DNA of 64,000 nucleotides from assembly GCA_963848415.1 (NCBI GenBank), contig CAWKDN010000002.1, positions 248,001-312,000 of the forward strand. Reading direction: 5' to 3'. Positions within the stretch are counted from its first letter, which is position 1, and every line of letters begins with the position of its first letter. Under the pieces are notes generated by a model that did not search any database, was not told the origin of the DNA, and was given only the letters and a program-made list of their open reading frames with translations. Shown here in pieces: positions 37,232 to 45,105 of this stretch. The stretch is from CAVQBC01 sp963848415. GTDB lineage: Bacteria; Actinomycetota; Thermoleophilia; Solirubrobacterales; Solirubrobacteraceae. Position numbers and translations under genes: made by a program.

Positions 37232-37562
37232 TGCGAGGCTCCTTCTTCGAGTTGGCCGACCCTACCTCGCCCGCGGACTCGTTGCCAGCGATCAGGTTCC
37301 GCACGCTCGCGATCCACTTGCAGCTCACAAGAGGATGGAGTGGTTCAGCCGTATCGATGGCGCGCCTTGGCGAGCGCAACAACATCCATCGGCACCGAGG
37401 AGCCGCAGACACGTGGACCGCGCTCATGGTTTGCACGACCTGCGGCAGCGGAGCTGGTCGGTTAGACCGCGGTCGAGCACTGCTGCTCGGAGGAATGCAC
37501 GAGCGGGATTGAGAGGTGGGCGCTAGCGCTTCAGCCCACGCGGCACCGGTTGCTCGTCGTTA
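37232..37562. other. Gap before repeat copy B
   Basis: About 330 bases without a convincing gene. Several short open frames exist, but none has an RBS, codon bias or recognisable motif. Confidence 0.4.
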
Positions 37563-37745
37563 CGCCGGGTTCTGCACACTCCCGATCCCGCCGCTGCTGG
37601 TCAGCTGCAAGCGACCGTTCGGGTGCAGCGCCACTCCGCGCCCGCTTCGCTAAGCCCCGGAAGCAAGATCAGGCCGGTTTGCCGCTCGGGCCTTCAAGGG
37701 CCGAAACCGCTAGCGCGGCCGCGGCTACGCCGCACCGCTCCTATC
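37563..37745. repeat. Dispersed non-coding repeat, copy B
   Basis: Identical to copy A over 37563-37602 and similar to about 37745 (see 36556-36737), in the same orientation about 1 kb away. The inner hairpin seen in copy A is imperfect here (CCCCGGAAGC with a partly matching arm), which could reflect either decay or structural covariation. The copies enclose the small ABM-like gene and the two gaps. Confidence 0.7.
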
Positions 37746-37775
37746 ACGCGAAAGCGCTCGCCGGTTGAGGCGACG

Positions 37776-38066
37776 TCAACCAGGCGGTCTTCGGGCAGTC
37801 GGCCCTCCGCGAAAGTGATTTCGCAGTCGCGTTTCGAGCAACCCGTTGACGAGCTGGCATCGGACCATCCCGACGCCGGTTCCGCAACTCGAGCCGCTGG
37901 ACCCGCCTGACCCGGATTCCGACGACCCGTGGGCCTGCTCACGCTCCCGACGCGGCTCCGCATGAGCCGGCGCGGCGGCGGCGGCGACCACGCCGAGCGC
38001 GAGGCAGACGCTCACAACGGCGCGGACGAAGGCGCTGCGACGCACTGCCAAGTGCCGGTCCGCCAC
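37776..38066 (-). CDS. Possible small secreted Ser/Gly-rich protein
   Basis: A 96-residue frame with a good signal peptide (AFVRAVVSVCLALGVVAAAA ending in APAHA) followed by an Arg/Glu segment, a Ser/Gly run (SSESGSGGSSGSSCGTG) and two Cys residues. The last 20 residues have no clear character. Codon use is normal in the signal-peptide half and poor at the 3' end, so the C-terminus may be altered. I recognise no family. Confidence 0.45.
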   Translation of the reverse strand: MADRHLAVRRSAFVRAVVSVCLALGVVAAAAAPAHAEPRREREQAHGSSESGSGGSSGSSCGTGVGMVRCQLVNGLLETRLRNHFRGGPTARRPPG

Positions 38067-38181
38067 GGGGTCCTCCTCGGTCGTTGACCTGGTTTGACGG
38101 ACCGGCAGACGGTTCTGTGACGTGCGTCAGGTCGGCCGGGTCCCCGCGAGCCAGATCGGCCTCCGCCGGGGATGGCGAGCG

Positions 38182-39072
38182 CTAGGCGCCGGCCGACTCG
38201 GCCCAGCGGCGCATGGCGTAGCGGAACCAGTTCTCGCCGTAGGCGACGTAGATCCTGACCGGCACGTCACGGCGGGCGAGGGCCCTCGCGTCGGCCTCGC
38301 GCACGCCGAGCAGCATCTCGACGCCGACGCCGGGCAGCGCGGGCAACAACGCCTCGCGCAGGACCGGGTCGTGCGTGGCGAGGGTGATCTCGGCGCCGTT
38401 GGCGTGCAGCTCGCGGGCCAGCTCCAGGAACGCGAGGTCAGTCGGCTCGCCCCACGCTCGCGCGACCCGCGCGTGCTCCACGAAGGCGCCCTTGACCAAC
38501 CTGATCGGCACACCGTGCTCGGCGAGGGCGTGCGCGTCTGCGCGGCAGCGCTCGAGGTTCGCCTGGACGGTCGCCGACACCGGGCCGCCGGCGCGCGCGA
38601 CGGCCAGCACGGTTGCCAGGATCGGCTCGGCGCGGCGCTCCTCCTGCGCACCGACCTGGATACGGCAACCCGGTGGCAGCGCCGCAGCGATCCGCTCGAG
38701 TCGCCGCCGTACGCCGTCGCCGGGCTGATCGAGCCCGACGTGGGAGAGGTCGATCGACAGGAACGTGTTCTCGGGGGCGCGGCCGAGCGCGTGGGCCAGC
38801 TCGACATAACGATCCGCGATCCGGTCTGCCTCTGCCGGACCGGCGACGCTCTCCCCGAAGAGGTCGATCGAGCTGGTGAGCCCGTCGCCGGCGAGGCGAT
38901 GAGCGCAAGCCAGGGCGTCCTGCTCTCGCGCCCCGGCGACGTAGCGGCCGGCGAGCCGGTATGCGCTCCGCTCGACGCGGGGGATGGCGCGCACCACGCT
39001 CTCCCACGTCGAGCTCGTCGCGAGCGCGAACCGCAGACGCCGTGGGATCGGAGTGGGCCCGCCGGGACTCAT
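38182..39072 (-). CDS. Proline dehydrogenase
   Basis: A 296-residue FAD-dependent proline dehydrogenase of the monofunctional type, oxidising L-proline to pyrroline-5-carboxylate and passing electrons to the membrane quinone pool. It shows GLTSSIDLFGESVAGPAEAD, FLSIDLSHVGLD, IQVGAQEERRAEPIL, IRLVKGAFVEHARVARAW, ITLATHDPVLREALLPAL, VEMLLGVREADARAL and the C-terminal substrate motif VAYGENWFRYAMRR. The ATG at 39072 is 48 bases from the divergent polX gene; the frame upstream is antisense to polX. No P5C dehydrogenase lies nearby. Confidence 0.88.
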   Translation of the reverse strand: MSPGGPTPIPRRLRFALATSSTWESVVRAIPRVERSAYRLAGRYVAGAREQDALACAHRLAGDGLTSSIDLFGESVAGPAEADRIADRYVELAHALGRAPENTFLSIDLSHVGLDQPGDGVRRRLERIAAALPPGCRIQVGAQEERRAEPILATVLAVARAGGPVSATVQANLERCRADAHALAEHGVPIRLVKGAFVEHARVARAWGEPTDLAFLELARELHANGAEITLATHDPVLREALLPALPGVGVEMLLGVREADARALARRDVPVRIYVAYGENWFRYAMRRWAESAGA

Positions 39073-39120
39073 CCGAGCTGATGGTGACGGACCGACGCTC
39101 GCCTCGGGGACACTGCGGCC

Positions 39121-40735
39121 GTGGACAACGCCTGGATCGCCGACCGCCTGGAGGCGTTCGCGTCGCTGCTCGACCTGGGCGACGCGAACCCCTACACGCC
39201 GCGCGCCTATCGCCGCGCCGCCGACACGATCCGGAGCGCGGCGGTGCCGGTCGCCGGGCTGGTGCGGTCCGGGCGGGTGCGCGAGCTGCGCGGGATCGGC
39301 CCGGGGATCGAGGGCCGGCTGCGCGAGCTCGTGGAGACCGGCGAGATCGCCGAGCTCGCCGAGCTCGAGCGCGAGCTCTCGCCCGAGCTCGTCGGCCTCG
39401 GCCGCTACCTCGGGCTCTCGGCGCCCCGCTCGCTGGAGATCGCGCGGGCGCTCGGCGTGCGGACGGCCGGCGAGCTGCGGGAGGCGGCGGCGGCCGGGCG
39501 GCTGCGAAGCGTGCCGGGGATCGGGCCCAAGCGCGAGGCGCAGCTGCTCGAAGCGCTCGCCCGCGAGGGCGAGCCGCGGCCGCAGCGCGGCCTCCTCCTC
39601 CTCAACCAGGCCTGGGAGCTGGTCGGCGGCGTGGCGGCCGCGCTCGGCGGCGAGGCGGCCGGCGACGTGCGGCGCTGGCGCGACGCCTGCGAGCACCTCG
39701 CGGTCGTCTGCGCCGCGCCGGATCCCGCGCCCGCACTGGCGCACTTCGCCGCGCTGCCCCAGATCGTCGCGGTGGTGGAGCAGGCCGAGCGGCGCGCGCT
39801 CGGGGTGACGATCGAGGGCGTGCCGATCGAGCTCGTCGCCGCCGAGCCGGAGCGGCTCGGGACCGCGCTGCTGCGGGCGACGGGCTCGTCCGCGTACGTG
39901 GCGGCGCTCGAGCCGCTGCCGGACGCGGCCGACGAGGCGTCCGTCTACTCGGCGCTCGGCCTCCCGTGGTGCCCGCCGGAGCTGCGCGAGGACGGCCTTT
40001 CGCGGCGAGCCGCCCGCGCTCGTCTCGCCGGCGGACGTCCGCGGCGACCTCCACTGCCACACGACGTGGTCGGACGGACGCGCGAGCGTCGAGGAGATGG
40101 GCCGCGCCGCGCGCGAGCGCGGCTACGACTACGTCGCGATCTGCGACCACACGCCGGCCGTCGGCGCCGTCCAGGGACTGAGCGCCGACGACGTCCGCCG
40201 GCAGGCCGAGGAGATCGCGGCGGCGAACGAGGCGCTGGCGCCGTTCCGCGTCCTGCGCGGGATCGAGTGCGACATCCTGCCCGACGGGCGGCTCGACCTC
40301 CCCGACGACGTGCTGGCGGAGCTCGAATGGGTGCAGGCCAGCGTCCATGGCGGGCAGCGGATGCCGCGGCGGGAGATGACCGCGCGCGTCGAGGAGGCGC
40401 TGCGCAACCCGCACGTGCGCTGCCTGAGCCATCCGACGGGCCGGATCATCGGGCGGCGCCCGGAGAACGCGCTCGACCTCGAGCGGGTGTTCGCGGTCGC
40501 GATCGAGGAGGGCGTCGCGATCGAGGTCAACGGGCTCGCGCCGAGGCTCGACCTCAGCGGCGAGCACGTCCGCGACGCGATCCGCGCCGGCGTGCGGATC
40601 GTCTGCTCGACCGACGCGCACTCGGTCCGCGGCCTCGAGAGCATGGAGCTCGCGGTCCGGACCGCGCGCCGCGGCTGGGCGACGGCCGCCGACGTCGTCA
40701 ACACCGGCCCGCTCTCGTCGATCCTCAGGACCTAG
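39121..40735 (+). CDS. polX: PolX-type protein: HhH and PHP domains with degenerate polymerase palm (one frameshift)
   Basis: The start is GTG at 39121. The N-terminal part has two helix-hairpin-helix motifs (LRGIGPGIEGRLRELVE and VPGIGPKREAQLLEALA). The Pol-beta palm follows but lacks the GS...GD.D catalytic core: the corresponding text is GDVRRWRDACEHLAVV. After one extra T in a TTT run at 39999-40001, the PHP domain continues intact: GDLHCHTTWSDGRAS, AICDHTPAVGAV, RGIECDILPDG, ASVHGGQRMPRRE, CLSHPTGRIIG, IEVNGL and CSTDAHSVRGLESM. Correction gives 537 residues, close to usual PolX (about 570). The protein likely keeps the Mn-dependent PHP nuclease or phosphoesterase activity but not DNA synthesis. 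Confidence 0.8.
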
Positions 40736-40804
40736 CTCCGGGCGGCCGCGGCCCGCTCAGCCAGCCTGATCGGCCGGCGATCTCGAGGCTGGGAGCGGGC
40801 CGGT

Positions 40805-41470
40805 TCAGGCGGGTCTGCCGGCGTGGGGCGTCCGTTGTGCGCCGGCCGGGGATTTCGTCGTCGTCAGCGTCGCGAGCAGGCCGGTCGCCGCGGTGTGGAA
40901 TCGGTCGATGTCGCCGTAGGGGCGCGAGACGAGCATGGCGCCCTCGAGGGTGCTGACGATGAGCCTCGCGGTGTCGCGCGGCGGCGCGGCGAAGCGCAGG
41001 CTGCCGTCGGCGCGACCTTGCTCGAGCACGGACTCGAGCCACGCCTCGTTGGCGTCGAGGAACGCGATCACGCGCGTGCGGATCGGGTCCGGCAGCGTGT
41101 CGTACTCGGCGGCGAGCATGCCGCACAGGCACATGCCGTGCCCGCGCAGCACCTCGGCATACAGCGCAACATAGGCGTCGAGCTTGGCCGGCGCTCCGGG
41201 CACGCGCTCCTCGATCTGCACCAACGCTGAGGAGAACCGCTCCGTGTAGCGGGCTATGAGCGCCTGTCCCAGCTCCGTCTTGCCCGGGAAGTGGTAGTGC
41301 AGGCTGGCCTTGGTGACGCCGAGCTCAGCGGCCACGTCGGCATAGCTGAAGCCGTTGAACCCGCGGACCTGGACGAGCCGCTCGGCGCTGTCGAGGATGC
41401 GCGACGCCGTGTCGCCGCCCCGTCGGCGCGGGCGTGCTGCCGTCCTTGTGTCGTGTCTGTTCGTCGCCAC
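40805..41470 (-). CDS. TetR/AcrR-family transcriptional regulator
   Basis: A 221-residue repressor. The helix-turn-helix is at about residues 22-70 (SRILDSAERLVQVRGFNGFS, VAAELGVTKASLHYHFPGKT). The C-terminal ligand domain contains CLCGMLAAEYDTLPD, a region common in TetR_C_11-like members. It is divergent from the cupin/SnoaL operon, with an inverted repeat between them at 41487-41506, so it probably represses both itself and that operon. Confidence 0.88.
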   Translation of the reverse strand: MATNRHDTRTAARPRRRGGDTASRILDSAERLVQVRGFNGFSYADVAAELGVTKASLHYHFPGKTELGQALIARYTERFSSALVQIEERVPGAPAKLDAYVALYAEVLRGHGMCLCGMLAAEYDTLPDPIRTRVIAFLDANEAWLESVLEQGRADGSLRFAAPPRDTARLIVSTLEGAMLVSRPYGDIDRFHTAATGLLATLTTTKSPAGAQRTPHAGRPA

Positions 41471-41486
41471 CCCAGCTCCTTGACTT

Positions 41487-41506
41487 CTTATCTACCAGTA
41501 GGTAAG
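41487..41506. promoter_or_regulatory. Inverted-repeat operator for the TetR/cupin divergent promoter
   Basis: CTTATCTAC at 41487-41495 and GTAGGTAAG at 41498-41506 are inverted arms (8 of 9 positions) with a two-base centre, in the 50-base space between the TetR start (41470, minus) and the cupin start (41521, plus). The TACC...GGTA type core resembles known TetR operators. Confidence 0.7.
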
Positions 41507-41520
41507 AGTAACGAGGGACG

Positions 41521-41874
41521 ATGAGCGTCAAGATTGCTCACCGCGACGACTGCGAGGCCTCGGGCCACTGGCGGCTTGTGCGTCGCACGCTCGGGGTGGA
41601 GGCGTTCGGCATCAACCTCGTCGACATCCCGGCCGGGGAGCAGATCCCCGAGCACGACGAGACCGAGCGCGACCAGGAAGAGGTCTTCTACGTCGTCAGC
41701 GGCACCGCCACGCTGGTCGTCGACGGCGAGGAACGGCCGATGCGCGCCGGGACCTTCGCGCGCCTGGACCCCGAGCACAAGCGGACCGTGCGCAACGACG
41801 GCGACCAGCCCGCCGGCGTGCTCATCGCCTCGGCACCGCGGTCGAGCGGCTACACACCGATGGAGTGGGCGTGA
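41521..41874 (+). CDS. Cupin-domain protein
   Basis: A 117-residue single-domain cupin. The metal motif 1 region is IPAGEQIPEHDETERDQEEV followed by FYVVSGTATLVVDGEE, and motif 2 is PMRAGTFARLDPEHKRTVRN. The His/Glu ligands are present in the expected order, although the first His motif is H-D-E rather than HxH. GAGGG lies four bases before ATG. The next gene starts inside its stop (GTGA). Function unknown; may be a metal-dependent small-molecule enzyme or sensor. Confidence 0.85.
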   Translation: MSVKIAHRDDCEASGHWRLVRRTLGVEAFGINLVDIPAGEQIPEHDETERDQEEVFYVVSGTATLVVDGEERPMRAGTFARLDPEHKRTVRNDGDQPAGVLIASAPRSSGYTPMEWA

Positions 41875-42296
41875 CGACCGCCACCGACCAGCTCCGCGAC
41901 ACGATCGCGGCCTACAACGACGCGTGGAACGCGCACGACGTCGAGCGCATCCGGGCACTGCATGCGCCGGACATGGTGTTCGAGAACCACACCGCTGGTG
42001 AGCAAGCCCAGGGCGAGGCCGCGATCCGCCACATCGCCGGCATCTTCGACGCCTGGCCCGACATCGCGTTCTCGACACGCCGGCTCTACGTGCGCGAGGA
42101 CCTCGTCGTGCAGGAGTGGACCGCCCGCGCCACCCACGTCAAGCCGCTCAAGCGTGGCGATGTCGTCGCTGAACCCTCCGGGCGGCGCATCGAGTGGGAC
42201 GGCATGGACGTGATCCCGTTCGAGAACGGCAAGATCAAGCGCAAGGACGTCTACTCGGACTCGGTCGCCATCCTGCGCCAAGTCGGGCTCCTGTAG
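41871..42296 (+). CDS. SnoaL-like (NTF2-fold) protein
   Basis: A 141-residue NTF2-like protein of the SnoaL/polyketide cyclase type: DTIAAYNDAWNAHDVERIRA, HAPDMVFENHTAG, AAIRHIAGIFDAWPDIAFST and IEWDGMDVIPFENGKI. The GTG at 41871 overlaps the cupin stop as GTGA, which selects it over the GTG two codons earlier. It forms a two-gene operon with the cupin under the divergent TetR. A ligand-binding pocket is expected; activity unknown. Confidence 0.83.
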   Translation: MTTATDQLRDTIAAYNDAWNAHDVERIRALHAPDMVFENHTAGEQAQGEAAIRHIAGIFDAWPDIAFSTRRLYVREDLVVQEWTARATHVKPLKRGDVVAEPSGRRIEWDGMDVIPFENGKIKRKDVYSDSVAILRQVGLL

Positions 42297-42361
42297 CTCG
42301 ACCTCAGGAGATGCTGCCTCGCGGCGCACCAGGCGCCCGCGTGGAGCGTGTCCTACGTGCA

Positions 42362-42379
42362 GGCGGCGAAAGTGCCGCC
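42362..42379. terminator. Possible hairpin terminator between convergent genes
   Basis: GGCGGC at 42362-42367 pairs with GCCGCC at 42374-42379 across a GAAAGT loop, between the stops at 42296 (+) and 42412 (-). Confidence 0.45.
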
Positions 42380-42411
42380 GGGCCGCGTGACGCGTGCCAT
42401 CTCCTGCACGC

Positions 42412-43035
42412 CTACATCGCCTTCGCCTGGCCGAACGTGAGCGGCTTCAAGTTGATCGGCGTGACTCCCTGGTGCAAGGCACCCGTCACATCAACGGCGA
42501 AGTAGCCCTTGATCCTGGGAACCCCATGCTCGAAGAAGGTCTGTGAATCTCCCGTCTCGGGACCGTTCAGCCGCAGAGCCGTGCCCAGACAACCGTCCCC
42601 GGGTGTTGGGTTGGTTTGCTCAGGCGGGATGCCGGAGGCGCATTCCGTCATGAGCTGGAGCTCGGTCAAGACGTACTTCGTGCCACCCTTGAACGGCTCG
42701 GTCCGGGTGAAGACGTTGTCCCCGCCAGACGGACCTGTTGCGAGCTTCGGAAAGCCGACGTCCAGATAGATCGAACCGCGGTCGTTCTGCTCTAGGAAGT
42801 CGAGCAAGGCCCGACCCTCGGCGAAGTGGCCCGCGACACCGTCGTAGCGCAAGATCTTGCGTGGCTCAGGCTGAGCCGTAACCGTCGGACCCTCGCGGGC
42901 GTTGTCCGAGAAGAGCTGATCTCGCAACGTCAACAGGCCTGTTGCGATGCCCACGAGCGTCGCGAGCGTCGCAAGCGCTGCGCCGACTCGCAACCGACGC
43001 CTTCCGTCGCGGCCTTGTCCCGGGTCCTCGCCCAT
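42412..43035 (-). CDS. Membrane-anchored protein of unknown function
   Basis: A 207-residue protein. A short basic N-terminus (GRDGRRRLR) precedes one membrane helix (VGAALATLATLVGIATGLLT), and the rest is predicted to lie outside the membrane. The external part contains two Cys residues that could pair (MTECASGIPP and GDGCLGTAL) and a conserved-looking GSIYLDVGFPKL. The frame is clean and the codon bias normal. I recognise no family. Confidence 0.7.
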   Translation of the reverse strand: MGEDPGQGRDGRRRLRVGAALATLATLVGIATGLLTLRDQLFSDNAREGPTVTAQPEPRKILRYDGVAGHFAEGRALLDFLEQNDRGSIYLDVGFPKLATGPSGGDNVFTRTEPFKGGTKYVLTELQLMTECASGIPPEQTNPTPGDGCLGTALRLNGPETGDSQTFFEHGVPRIKGYFAVDVTGALHQGVTPINLKPLTFGQAKAM

Positions 43036-43380
43036 CGCGCGCTCGTGCCGTTTTCAACCGTAACGCCGCGAGACACACGCTGTACAGGTCCAGATCGTTG
43101 AGTCAAACCCGACGTGTCCACGAAAGCGCTGCCGAACGCCGCGCCCACCTCGGAGGATCGCGCGCATCCCGGTGCGGCTCCGGAATGGACGGCGGCTCTT
43201 GGGCGTCAAGCAGGACAGATGGGTCGCTGGAATCCCTTCACGCGGTCTGGGGCAGGGCGGGGCGCGGGCGACCGGCCGCCACCGGAGGTCGCTGCCGCTG
43301 CGGGCGAGCAGCTCTACCGGTCCGGACGGTACGAGCCGGCGCTGGCCGCCTTCCTGGACGCCGCCGAGCACTGGGCGGGG
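43036..43380. other. Gap upstream of the LuxR remnant
   Basis: About 345 bases. A plus-strand frame from about 43220 (MGRWNPFTRSGAGRG, then GEQLYRSGRYEPALAAFLDA) runs into the LuxR remnant and has some coding look, like a TPR helix, but no start or family can be assigned. No hairpin stands out. Confidence 0.35.
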
Positions 43381-43714
43381 GTCCGCGAGGTCGTCCACGC
43401 CGTGCGTGCCGTCGCCGCCGGCGACGCGGTACTCGCCCCCGCAGTCACTCGGCAGCTCCTCGACCAGGTCGGCCGCCGCCTCCCCGCGGCCGTCTCGCGC
43501 ACGCCGGACGAACTCGCCCAGCTCACCGAGCGTGAGCAACAAGTGCTGCGCCGCCGGGCTCGCCAACGCGGAGATCGCCGACGCGCTCGTCCTCTCCGAG
43601 GCCACCGTTAAGACCCACGTCTCGAATCTGCTCGCCAAGCTCGGCCTGCGCGACCGCGTCCAAGCCGTCATCTACGCATACGAGACCGGCCTTATCGTCC
43701 CCGGCGAGCACTGA
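43381..43714 (+). pseudogene. C-terminal remnant of a NarL-type response regulator (frameshifted)
   Basis: The text REVVHAVRAVAAGDAVLAPA followed by VTRQLLDQVGRRLP is the receiver-to-effector linker of a NarL/FixJ regulator, and LTEREQQVL then, in the next frame, GLANAEIADALVLSEATVKT and HVSNLLAKLGLRDRVQAVIY form the LuxR helix-turn-helix. The frame breaks near 43550. The receiver domain with its phosphorylated Asp is missing, so this is a truncated gene with no start of its own. Confidence 0.7.
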
Positions 43715-44038
43715 TCGCCTCGGGCGAGCCTATGCTGGGACGGTCTGGCGGTCCTTCCGGACCAGCCCTTCGAGTTCGGCCACGGCCTCGTCGCCCTGGG
43801 CCTCGGCCCGCAGCCGTGCGCTTGCTCCGAGCCGAGCCGGACATCGCTCGAGCACGTGGCCACTGCTGCTCAAGGGCCGATCAGCTAGTGAAGGTCACCG
43901 CTTACACAGCCACGGCGCCGTTCTTGCCGGCGGCTAACCGGAGCGCTCGAACTCCGGGAGCTGGTCGCGGGGCTTAGAGGATCTAGGAAACGTGCGGCGA
44001 AGCTGCGTGGGATTCGTAACTCGTCATGAAGGAGCGTT
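43715..44038. other. Gap of about 320 bases
   Basis: No recognisable gene. A minus-strand reading around 43740-43800 (AEAQGDEAVAELEGLVRKDR) looks like a short helical gene fragment but is too short to identify. The last 20 bases contain the ribosome binding site of the next gene. Confidence 0.35.
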
Positions 44039-44446
44039 GTGTCCGAGACTTCTCATGGCCGCCGGGAGCCGTCAGGTTGGGCATTCGGTGGCATCGTCTT
44101 CGCGGGGTCAGTGCTGACGTTGATCGGCTGCTTTCAAGTGATCGCCGGCCTGGCCGCGATCTTCAACGACGAGTTCTTCCTCGTCACCCGCAATTACACG
44201 TTCGACCTGGACACGTCGGTCTGGGGATGGCTGCACCTGCTCATCGGGATCCTGCTCGTAGCCACCGGATTCGGCCTGTTCACCCGCCGGCCCTGGGCGG
44301 TGATGACCGCACTTGTGCTCGCGATGCTCAGCGCGGTGATCAACTTCTTCTTCATCCCGTATTACCCGTTCTGGTCGCTGCTGTTGATCGCGCTCGACGT
44401 ATGGGTGATCTGGGCGCTCACGCGCCAGGAAGCGATCGAGACCTGA
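44039..44446 (+). CDS. Small four-helix membrane protein (DUF7144-like)
   Basis: A 135-residue integral membrane protein. GTG at 44039 has AAGGAG at 44029-44034. Four hydrophobic helices are clear: FGGIVFAGSVLTLIGCFQVI, GWLHLLIGILLVATGFGLFT, WAVMTALVLAMLSAVINFFF and SLLLIALDVWVIWAL. RNYTFDLDTSVWGW between helices 1 and 2 is a pattern I recall from a widespread actinobacterial membrane family (DUF7144). Function unknown. It is intact although both neighbours are remnants. Confidence 0.8.
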   Translation: MSETSHGRREPSGWAFGGIVFAGSVLTLIGCFQVIAGLAAIFNDEFFLVTRNYTFDLDTSVWGWLHLLIGILLVATGFGLFTRRPWAVMTALVLAMLSAVINFFFIPYYPFWSLLLIALDVWVIWALTRQEAIET

Positions 44447-44529
44447 ATCGTCGTCGCCGCGATTGGTTGGCCGGGAGCCGCCACCGTGCGAGCGACTCAG
44501 CCGCGCGCACTCACTCCGAGTCGCGTCTG

Positions 44530-44919
44530 CGTCGTCGCTCCTGGATCGGCGTCCGCAGCATCTCCCACCGCGCCGCGCCTGGGCGGTGACCTCATCCCAC
44601 TGGCGCCGGACATCGTCCTCGGCGGGTCTTTCGCCCCGGCGGATGCGTTCTAGCTCCCGTGGACCTCGCGTCCGGCCGCTGCCGAGCCGACCAGGGTGAC
44701 CATGACGCAGAAGAGCGTCGAGATCATCGCGAAGACCGCGCCGATCACGCCGTAGCGGGTGGTGTACGTGCTGAATAGGTGCGGGACGTAAACCGCCGCG
44801 CCAACCGAGTACGCCGCGAGCAGCACCGAGCCGGCGACGCCGGCGAAGTGCCGGCGTCCTGGGTCCGTCGCTTCGCCCTCCCCATGGCACCGGAACGAGT
44901 CGAGGGCTTCCTCGATCAC
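44530..44919 (-). pseudogene. C-terminal remnant of a YihY/BrkB-family membrane protein
   Basis: The last two helices of a YihY/UPF0761-type protein are visible (HFAGVAGSVLLAAYSVGAAV, YGVIGAVFAMISTLFCVMVT, LVGSAAAGREV). A stop and frame change at about 44650 then separates the usual cytoplasmic tail (ELERIRRGERPAEDDVRRQW). The first 200 or more residues of the family are absent. Gene decay is likely; the neighbouring region is full of fragments. Confidence 0.65.
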
Positions 44920-45012
44920 GCTCGGTCAGTCGAAGGGGAGGGCGTCCAGGTCGGTGGCCCCCGGCGGAGGCCGAAGGCCGACTGGCCGATCGGACAGGAA
45001 TTCGTCAATACA

Positions 45013-45092
45013 CCGTTTGTCGGTCGTGGCAAACGGGGACGTGCCATCTCAACCCCGGGTCTGCGCCTTCGGAGGGCCCAGCCCCCGGGGTT
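45013..45092 (+). promoter_or_regulatory. Two successive hairpins in the leader of the repeat-protein gene
   Basis: CCGTTTG at 45013-45019 pairs with CAAACGG at 45030-45036, and AACCCCGGG at 45051-45059 pairs with CCCGGGGTT at 45084-45092. The second ends 13 bases before the ATG at 45106 and could hide or expose the start. The leader does not match a riboswitch consensus I know. A regulatory role is inference. Confidence 0.4.
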
Positions 45093-45105
45093 GGTTTCAG
45101 TCGAT

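Noticed and set aside
38182..40062. 626-residue extension of proline dehydrogenase
   Set aside because: The extra N-terminal half is antisense to polX; the enzyme's homologous region starts right after the ATG at 39072.
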